From VXMO01 sp965205915 (GTDB lineage: Bacteria; Chloroflexota; Dehalococcoidia; UBA6926): DNA of 64,000 nucleotides. The stretch spans positions 1,798,001-1,862,000 of the forward strand of contig OZ242191.1 in the NCBI GenBank assembly GCA_965205915.1. The letters are read 5' to 3'. Each line of letters starts with the position of its first letter. Within the stretch, counting starts at the first letter, position 1. The position numbers were made by a program, and so were the translations under genes. The notes beneath the pieces are model-generated. The model ran no database searches. It saw nothing but the letters and a program-made list of their open reading frames with translations, and was not told where the DNA came from. Positions 58,538 to 64,000 of this stretch are shown here, in pieces.

Positions 58538-59395
58538 CTATTCCTGCTCTTTGGCTTCGCTGTTTTCTTCGGAAGTCTCATCTGCGGAATCGTTCGATTC
58601 CGCGGCCTCCGGCTCAGTGTCAGTTGCCTCAGCCGTCGCGTCTTCTTCGGTGGCTTGTGTCTCAGGCGCAGTCGCCTCAGCCGTCGCGTCCTCTCCGGGC
58701 GCCTCCGACTCAGTCGCTGTCGCCTCTGTTGGCGCGTCTTCTTCGGGCGCCTCCGGCTCAGTCACTGTCGCCTCTGTTGGCGCGTCCTCTTCAGTGTCCT
58801 GCGTCTCAGTCGCAATGGTCTCCGGCGGCGCTTCATCGGCGGCCTGCGCGGTAGCTCGGCGGCGTCGACGGCTCTGCGGGACGACCGGCGCGACGACCCC
58901 GGAAGTGACTGCGGGCTGTTGCGCCTGCGTCTCCAACTCAGCCTGCTTGCGGCGGCCCGCGGCTCCCATGCCGGCGCGCATCTGCGCCTCATGTGGATGC
59001 TCAGGCCCCGCGTAGATGTGGAGATGGCGCATGATCTGCCTGCCGAGCCGATTGTGCGGTATCATCCCCTTCACGGCGCTCTGAATAATGCGATCCGGGT
59101 GCTTCTCTCGCATCGTGGACAGGGTCACTTTCCGCAAACCGCCCGGGTACTGCGAGTGGCGGTAATAGATCTTGTTTTGTTCCTTCTGGCCCGTCACGCG
59201 CACCTTTTCGGCGTTTATGACGATGACGTTGTCGCCGACGGACATGTGCGTCGTATACGTCGGCTTATCCTTGCCGCGAAGAATCGTCGCGATGCGCGTC
59301 GCCAGACGGCCAAGGGTCTCGCCCTCGGCGTCGATGACGCGCCATCCACGCTCGATCTCGCTCTGCTTGGGGCTATAGGTTCGTACGTTTGCCAT
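58538..59395 (-). CDS. rplM: Ribosomal protein L13 with long acidic C-terminal extension
   Basis: 285 residues, twice the normal length. The L13 fold occupies about the first 140 (WRVIDAEGETLGRLATRIA, DNVIVINAEKV, RLGRQIMRHLHIYAG). After a short basic linker (SRRRRRATAQ), the last 100 residues are very acidic and built from repeats such as EEDAPTEATVTEPEAPEEDAP. The DNA of this tail is repetitive. The tail could be disordered and bind basic partners, or be dispensable. Confidence 0.95.
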   Translation of the reverse strand: MANVRTYSPKQSEIERGWRVIDAEGETLGRLATRIATILRGKDKPTYTTHMSVGDNVIVINAEKVRVTGQKEQNKIYYRHSQYPGGLRKVTLSTMREKHPDRIIQSAVKGMIPHNRLGRQIMRHLHIYAGPEHPHEAQMRAGMGAAGRRKQAELETQAQQPAVTSGVVAPVVPQSRRRRRATAQAADEAPPETIATETQDTEEDAPTEATVTEPEAPEEDAPTEATATESEAPGEDATAEATAPETQATEEDATAEATDTEPEAAESNDSADETSEENSEAKEQE

Positions 59396-59406
59396 AGACG
59401 ATTGCC

Positions 59407-60225
59407 TCAGTCGTTCAAGATTCCGTCGTCATATTCAACGTCCATCAGGCAGAGGCCGGCGGCGGACATCGTCCACGTTGCCTCGCCCGGCGCGCCCTCG
59501 CGTGCCAACTGATGGAACTCCTCCACGCTCATGAGGCCCGTGCCGACGCGCGCCAGCGCTCCGGCGACGCGTCTGACCTGATGAGGGAGAAAACCGCTGC
59601 CTCGTAGATCAATCATGACGATGTCCCCGTCACGGGTCACCGACGCAGAATCATATCGGCGCAGTGGATTGCGGTCGGGTGGTAGCGGGCCGGTGAAGGG
59701 CCGTGTGTCAAGCCAGCCGTCCAGAGCTCGTATCGCCTCACCCATCGCGCCCTCAGCCAGGTGTTCCTTCACGTGCGCGGCCTGCTGACCGAGTAGGGCG
59801 GAGGGGGAGGGGCGGTTGATGATGGTGTAGCGGTAGTGGCGAGAGCGGGCGTGACGGGTAACGTCAAACGACCCGGGCGCCCGATGCGCCTTTATGACGC
59901 TGATATCGTTCGGGAGATAGTGGTTGAGGCCGGTGATGTAGCGGTCGAGGGGCAAATCGGTGATGGGCAGAAAACTGATGACCTGGCCGCGCGCGCTTGC
60001 GCCGGAGTCGGTCCGACCCGCCGCGGAGATACGATACTCCTGCCCCGTCAGCTTCAGAAGGGCGTCCTCGATCGCGCCCTGTATTGTCGGCACGCCTGCC
60101 CGCTGCAACTGCATTCCCTGGTATCGCGCGCCGGCGTACTCAACGACAAGCACGACAAGGGAATCCGCCACGTTAGACGACGTCGGCGTGTCGGTGGAGG
60201 GACTGCTAAATGTGGCGGTCTGCAT
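59407..60225 (-). CDS. truA: tRNA pseudouridine synthase A
   Basis: 272 residues. AAGRTDSGASARGQVISF contains the catalytic Asp, and RSRHYRYTIINR and LRGSGFLPHQVRRVAGALARVG are conserved TruA blocks. It makes pseudouridine at positions 38-40 of tRNA. An N-terminal 20-residue extension is polar. The gene is in the usual place between rplQ and rplM. Confidence 0.96.
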   Translation of the reverse strand: MQTATFSSPSTDTPTSSNVADSLVVLVVEYAGARYQGMQLQRAGVPTIQGAIEDALLKLTGQEYRISAAGRTDSGASARGQVISFLPITDLPLDRYITGLNHYLPNDISVIKAHRAPGSFDVTRHARSRHYRYTIINRPSPSALLGQQAAHVKEHLAEGAMGEAIRALDGWLDTRPFTGPLPPDRNPLRRYDSASVTRDGDIVMIDLRGSGFLPHQVRRVAGALARVGTGLMSVEEFHQLAREGAPGEATWTMSAAGLCLMDVEYDDGILND

Positions 60226-60245
60226 CAGATGTATCCCGAACGCGC

Positions 60246-60596
60246 CTACACGAGTTCCAGCCGAACCATTGGCGCGGCATCGCCCTGGCGCGGGCCGATC
60301 TTCGTGATGCGCGTGAATCCGCCGGGGCGCTCGCGGTATCGCTCTCCGTAGACACGAAAGAGCTTGTCCACCACGCTCTTGTCCGGGATGAACTTCAGGG
60401 CGCGGCGACGCGCTGGGAGACCGCCGTCCTTGCCCAGCGTGACCATGCGCTCCGCAAAGCCGCGTGTTTCCTTGGCCTTGGCCTCGGTTGTCACGATCGC
60501 CTCACGCAGGAAGAGATCCCTGGTGAGGTTGCGGTACATCAGCATCCGCGGCGCGGTCTTTCGGCCGAGCGTGCGGCCTGCAACCCGGTGTCTCAT
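60246..60596 (-). CDS. rplQ: Ribosomal protein L17
   Basis: 116 residues: MRHRVAGRTLGRK, MLMYRNLTRDLFLREAIVTTEAKAKETRGFAERMVTLGK, and GGFTRITKIGPRQGDAAPMVRLELV. It lies 6 nt downstream of rpoA. Confidence 0.98.
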   Translation of the reverse strand: MRHRVAGRTLGRKTAPRMLMYRNLTRDLFLREAIVTTEAKAKETRGFAERMVTLGKDGGLPARRRALKFIPDKSVVDKLFRVYGERYRERPGGFTRITKIGPRQGDAAPMVRLELV

Positions 60597-60602
60597 CGTT
60601 GG

Positions 60603-61787
60603 CTATTCCTGTTCATCTTCTTCATCCGGCGCGAATGAGCGGCGGGAGTAATGGGTCAAATCGACCTCTGCAATATCCTCGTCGGGGCGCATGGAGTAGA
60701 CGGCCTGGCCATCCTCATCGCCCTCGCCCGCCTGTGGTTGCTCGCCCCCGGCGCTCGCTGCGCCCTCTGCTGCAGGCACGAGAGCCGCCAGAGGGAGTCG
60801 CCGCCACGCCCGATCATCATCACCTTCCGGCACAGGAACGCCAAGACCCCGCAGCCGGTCGATCAACTCGTTAAGAGACTGCTCGCCAAAGTTCCGTAGA
60901 TCAAGCAACTCCTGCGGGGAACGCTCAAGCACGTGGCCCACGGTTGCCAGGTTGCCGCGTCGCAAGCTGTTCTGCGTCCGCGTGGAGAGACGGAGATCCT
61001 CCACCGTGATCGACGAAAGCGAGTCTGGCACACTGATGCCGGACTGCAGTCCGGCATCAGCGGTCGCCGGCTCGCCGAGCGCGGCAAAAGGCTGAAGTTG
61101 GTCAATGATAATCTGCGTGCCCTTGCGTACCGCCTCCTCAGGCGAGATCGTGCCGTCCGTCCAAACCTCAAGGATCAGCTTGTCGAAGTCAGTCACCTGG
61201 CCGACGCGCGTCGCCTCAACCTCGAAGTTTGCGCGGCGAATGGGCGTGAAGATAGCGTCCACGGGCAGGACTCCGATGAGGCCCTCGACCTGCGTAGCGG
61301 CTGCCCGGAAACCGGTGCCCTGTTCGACGGTGAACTCAACGGACACGCGCGCCTCCGCGCTGTCCGCATTGAGCAGGACAAGGTCAGGATTGACGATGGT
61401 GTAGTCGCCGTGGCGTTGAATATCTCCGGCCGTGATCGGCCCCTCGCGACCGCCAACGTCCAGCCGCACGGTGCCGGGGCGTCCCGTGAGGGACTGGATG
61501 CGGATGTCCTTCACGTTCAGCAGGAAGTCAACCATATCCTCCCGGACGTGGGGCAGGGTGGAATATTCGTGCTGCGTCCCCTCGATGCGCACGGCGGTTA
61601 TCGCGACGCCGGGGAGGGAGTTAAGCAACACGCGTCGAATGGCGTTGCCCAGCGTTACGCCGAAACCCTGCGAGAGCGGCTCAATGATGAATCGCCCATA
61701 GGACTCCTGGGACCTGTCGGTCGTTATCTCCGGCGCAAGGCTCGCGCCCGTTTCAATCTGAATGTCCGCCTCAGTCGTTAGGGTCAA
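60603..61787 (-). CDS. rpoA: RNA polymerase alpha subunit with C-terminal extension
   Basis: 394 residues; about 60 longer than typical. The N-terminal dimerisation domain (YGRFIIEPLSQGFGVTLGNAIRRVLL) and the C-terminal domain (VEDLRLSTRTQNSLRRGNLATVGHVLERSPQELLDLRNFGEQSLNELIDRLRGLG) are both intact. After them a Gly/Ala/Glu-rich and acidic tail (EGDEDGQAVYSM, FAPDEEDEQE) follows. The tail is unusual for bacteria. Confidence 0.97.
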   Translation of the reverse strand: MTLTTEADIQIETGASLAPEITTDRSQESYGRFIIEPLSQGFGVTLGNAIRRVLLNSLPGVAITAVRIEGTQHEYSTLPHVREDMVDFLLNVKDIRIQSLTGRPGTVRLDVGGREGPITAGDIQRHGDYTIVNPDLVLLNADSAEARVSVEFTVEQGTGFRAAATQVEGLIGVLPVDAIFTPIRRANFEVEATRVGQVTDFDKLILEVWTDGTISPEEAVRKGTQIIIDQLQPFAALGEPATADAGLQSGISVPDSLSSITVEDLRLSTRTQNSLRRGNLATVGHVLERSPQELLDLRNFGEQSLNELIDRLRGLGVPVPEGDDDRAWRRLPLAALVPAAEGAASAGGEQPQAGEGDEDGQAVYSMRPDEDIAEVDLTHYSRRSFAPDEEDEQE

Positions 61788-61843
61788 CAGTTGGCCTCCC
61801 TGTCGCGCAGGTATCGGTTCTTGGTGCTCTCGTGCCAGCGTCT

Positions 61844-62479
61844 CTACCGCGAATAGAACTCAACGATCAGACGGTCGTCGATGCGGATGTCCATGTCGGT
61901 CCGCTCGGGCTGGCGCAACATCCGCCCAACCATCTTGCGGGCGTCCATCTGCAGCCACTCCGGCGGCTGACGCCGTTGCGCCTGGTACTGCACGATTTCA
62001 TATTGCGTGTTGGTAGTGGAACTGGACACCCATGAGATCTCCGTTCCCTCCTTGACGTTGATGGAAGGCGTCCGCGCGCGCCGACCGTTCACGGCCAGAT
62101 GACCGTGCGAAACAATCTGACGCGCCTCTTTGCGGGAGTTGGCCCAGCCAAGTCGATACACGACGTTGTCCAGGCGTGTCTCGAGGATCTTGAGGAGATT
62201 CTCACCCGTTGCGCCGCGCTGTTTGGTGGCGACGGAGTAATGCCGACGGAACTGCCGCTCAAGCACGCCGTAGATGTGGCGCGCCTTCTGCTTCTCACGC
62301 AGGTGGATTCCCCACTCGGACAGGCGACGACGGCGTCGGTTGCCCGTCGCGGGTTCGCCCGGCGCGCTGCGTCGGCGCTCAATGGCGCACTTGGGGGTGT
62401 AGCACCGCTCACCCTTCAGAAATAACTTGATTCCCTGACGCCGACATAGTCGGCAAACCGGCCCCGTGTATCGAGCCAT
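61844..62479 (-). CDS. rpsD: Ribosomal protein S4
   Basis: 211 residues. The zinc-binding form with Cys9, Cys12, Cys26 and Cys31 is present. The S4 RNA-binding domain reads LDNVVYRLGWANSRKEARQIVSHGHLAVNGRR. Gap to rpoA 56 nt. Confidence 0.98.
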   Translation of the reverse strand: MARYTGPVCRLCRRQGIKLFLKGERCYTPKCAIERRRSAPGEPATGNRRRRRLSEWGIHLREKQKARHIYGVLERQFRRHYSVATKQRGATGENLLKILETRLDNVVYRLGWANSRKEARQIVSHGHLAVNGRRARTPSINVKEGTEISWVSSSTTNTQYEIVQYQAQRRQPPEWLQMDARKMVGRMLRQPERTDMDIRIDDRLIVEFYSR

Positions 62480-62503
62480 GTAGTAGTCGTTCCTCCTGCT
62501 TGC

Positions 62504-62896
62504 CTAGACGCGACGCCGCTTTTTCGGGCGGCAACCGTTATGTGGAATCGGCGTTGTGTCCCTGATGGCCGTGACGACGAGGCCCGTTGCCTGGAGGGAG
62601 CGGATTGCGGCTTCACGACCGCTGCCGGGGCCCTTCACCCGCACCTCAACGTGCTGAAGGCCGTGCTCCATGCCGCGCTTTGCGGTATCCTCCGCCGCGC
62701 GTTGCGCTGCGAACGCCGTGCCCTTGCGCGATCCGCGGAATCCTACAGCGCCGCCACTGCCGGACGCGATGACGTTCCCCACCGGATCCGTCAGCGTCAC
62801 AACTGTGTTATTGAACGTGGCGTAAATGTACGCGCGACCATAGGGAACAGACTTGCGTTCCTTGCGGCGTACCCGCTGTCGTCCTCGTCTCGCCAT
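62504..62896 (-). CDS. rpsK: Ribosomal protein S11
   Basis: 130 residues, with AYIYATFNNTVVTLTDPVGNV, SGGAVGFRGSRKGTAFAAQRAAE, VKGPGSGREAAIRSLQATGL and DTTPIPHNGCRPKKRRRV. Normal length. Confidence 0.98.
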   Translation of the reverse strand: MARRGRQRVRRKERKSVPYGRAYIYATFNNTVVTLTDPVGNVIASGSGGAVGFRGSRKGTAFAAQRAAEDTAKRGMEHGLQHVEVRVKGPGSGREAAIRSLQATGLVVTAIRDTTPIPHNGCRPKKRRRV

Positions 62897-62982
62897 GTGT
62901 TGTGTCTGCTCCTTTCGGCGCTAGTCATGACTCGCGGATGTCCGCGAGTTGGCCCGTCCCCTGTTTGCTCAGTGGCCGCGGT

Positions 62983-63366
62983 TTACTTGCGAGCGACGCG
63001 GCGCTTGCCGGCAACCGTCCGCTTGGGGCCCTTGCGGCCGCGCGCGTTGGTTCGGGTTCGCTGTCCGCGCACCGGCAGGCCCACGCGATGCCTGACACCG
63101 CGATAGCTGCCAATCTCAATTAACCTGCGGATATTCATGGCGATCTCACGGCGGAGGTCGCCCTCAATCGGATAGCCGCCACGCTCGATGGCCTCACGGA
63201 GCAGAGCCATATCCTGCTCGGTCAGCTCATGGACACGCCGATCGGGATCGACGCCGGAACGCTCAATGATCTCGTCCGCGCGGCTAGGGCCAACGCCATA
63301 GATATAACGGAGGGAAAAGGCGACCTTCTTGTTATCAGGAATGTCCGCGCCGGCTATTCGTACCAT
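62983..63366 (-). CDS. rpsM: Ribosomal protein S13
   Basis: 127 residues: MVRIAGADIPDNKKV, LRYIYGVGPSRADEI, IGSYRGVRHRVGLPVRGQRTRTNARGRKGPKRTVAGKRR. It lies 21 nt from rpmJ and 86 nt from rpsK. Confidence 0.98.
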   Translation of the reverse strand: MVRIAGADIPDNKKVAFSLRYIYGVGPSRADEIIERSGVDPDRRVHELTEQDMALLREAIERGGYPIEGDLRREIAMNIRRLIEIGSYRGVRHRVGLPVRGQRTRTNARGRKGPKRTVAGKRRVARK

Positions 63367-63387
63367 GCCCTCGTCCCGTGCCTCCGT

Positions 63388-63501
63388 TCAGCCCTGTCGC
63401 TGCTTATGCTTTGGATTCGCGCAGATGACGAAGAGCCGACGGTTGCGACGAACGATACGGCACTTGTTGCACCGTACTTTCACGGAGGCTGATACCTTCA
63501 T
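63388..63501 (-). CDS. rpmJ: Ribosomal protein L36
   Basis: 37 residues: MKVSASVKVRCNKCRIVRRN then RRLFVICANPKHKQRQG. The zinc-binding residues are two Cys in CNKC, the Cys in VICANP and the His in KHKQ. Found between infA and rpsM, its usual place. Confidence 0.97.
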   Translation of the reverse strand: MKVSASVKVRCNKCRIVRRNRRLFVICANPKHKQRQG

Positions 63502-63543
63502 GTCGCTTTGTCCTTCGTTCCTTGCGCGTCTCGCCCGAAGTGG

Positions 63544-63771
63544 CTAGCGGAAGCGGTATGTGACCCGTCCGCGCTTCAAGTCGTATGGCGAAAGCTCAAC
63601 CAACACGCGATCCCCGGGCAGGATGCGGATAAAGTTGAGCCTGATCTTTCCGGAGGCATGCGCCAGAACGGAATGCTCATTCGGTAAGTCCACACGGAAC
63701 ATGCCATTTGGGAGAGCCTCCCGTACGGTGCCCTCAACCTCGATTGTTTCCTTCTTATTCTTTTGGGTCAT
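63544..63771 (-). CDS. infA: Translation initiation factor IF-1
   Basis: 75 residues of the OB fold: TIEVEGTVREALPNGMFRVDL, HSVLAHASGKIRLNFIRILPGDRVLVELSPYDLKRGRVTYRFR. Gap of 42 nt to rpmJ. Confidence 0.98.
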   Translation of the reverse strand: MTQKNKKETIEVEGTVREALPNGMFRVDLPNEHSVLAHASGKIRLNFIRILPGDRVLVELSPYDLKRGRVTYRFR

Positions 63772-63836
63772 ACCTCACTCAGCAGAATACGCCACGCGAA
63801 CAATTAGTATGCCACAACGGGGCTGCGACTGCTACG

Positions 63837-64000
63837 TCACGCCCGCCCTGTGCGGCTCGTCAAAACCTCCGGCCCATCCTCCGTCACAACGATGGTGTGT
63901 TCCCAGTGCGCTGACAGGCTGCCGTCGACGGTTGAAACGGTCCAGTCGTCATCTCCCACCTGGGTGCGCCAATCTCCAAGTGTCAGCATCGGCTCAAGGG
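63837..64000 (-). CDS. map: Methionine aminopeptidase, 3' end only
   Basis: About 54 residues remain, reading LEPMLTLGDWRTQVGDDDW then TVSTVDGSLSAHWEHTIVVTEDGPEVLT. This is the C-terminal block of type I methionine aminopeptidase, including the metal-binding Glu in EHTIVVTEDG. The rest lies beyond the window. Confidence 0.93.
   Translation of the reverse strand, partial: LEPMLTLGDWRTQVGDDDWTVSTVDGSLSAHWEHTIVVTEDGPEVLTSRTGRA

Noticed and set aside
58250..59512. 420-codon plus-strand open frame over rpsI and rplM
   Set aside because: It is antisense to two certain ribosomal protein genes, and its Leu/Arg/Ser repeats are the reverse of the acidic L13 tail.

Overview
The window is bacterial chromosome with moderately high GC content. 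Features that point away from Proteobacteria are RNase Y next to YmdB, a Gram-positive-type CGAAC-N4-GTTC SOS box upstream of recA, an orphan OmpR-type regulator beside two glutamine synthetase genes, several apparently leaderless genes, and Pro/Thr-rich lipoproteins. Together with the map-infA-rpmJ-rpsM-rpsK-rpsD-rpoA-rplQ-truA-rplM-rpsI order and the scattered 'attcccg...cgggaat' palindromes, this suggests Chloroflexota, perhaps a SAR202/Dehalococcoidia-like lineage. That placement is inference; no 16S gene is present.

Layout. (1) 1-3.4 kb: accessory segment in which three near-identical tRNA-Gln(CUG) copies separate a Fic protein, a small membrane protein and a DUF4160/DUF2442 pair. (2) 3.4-17.4 kb: CopA copper ATPase; a prokaryotic viperin (pVip) gene overlapping a TPR/HTH-like gene; YHS protein; secreted M28 peptidase; FAD disulfide reductase; a Pro/Thr-repeat lipoprotein; and a repeat-rich zone with a segmental duplication flanking unknown genes. 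(3) 17.4-23 kb: housekeeping block PHP phosphatase-ymdB-rny-recA, then an enoyl-CoA hydratase. (4) 23-31.8 kb: a second accessory zone with an AbrB/VapC module, an LRR/FnIII lipoprotein, degraded vapC 3' tails, a PD-(D/E)XK plus EEP nuclease pair, an unknown-plus-PIN pair, and tandem RCC1-like lipoproteins. (5) 31.8-48.9 kb: ffh, a HEPN-like gene, tRNA-Gly, rnhA, trmI, orphan 5S rRNA, a VWA protein, an amidohydrolase, an inositol phosphatase-family protein, two FmdB zinc ribbons, an fbpABC iron transporter, a second ECH, a PIN/RHH module with a repeated operator-like motif, and a CDP-alcohol transferase/nucleotidyltransferase pair. (6) 49-57.6 kb: nitrogen assimilation (large glutamate synthase subunit, GSI-alpha-like and GSI-beta-like glutamine synthetases, GlnR-like regulator). 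(7) 57.7-64 kb: a second HEPN-like gene and the 3' part of the ribosomal protein/rpoA operon, ending in a partial map.

Main biological points. The viperin-like gene is the clearest antiviral element, and its overlapping TPR/HTH-like partner is the best candidate for something undescribed. The nitrogen block carries a direct-repeat motif between the regulator gene and one glnA that fits binding by an OmpR-family dimer. Several accessory modules carry copies of neighbouring gene ends, so the sequence itself shows repeated insertion and duplication.
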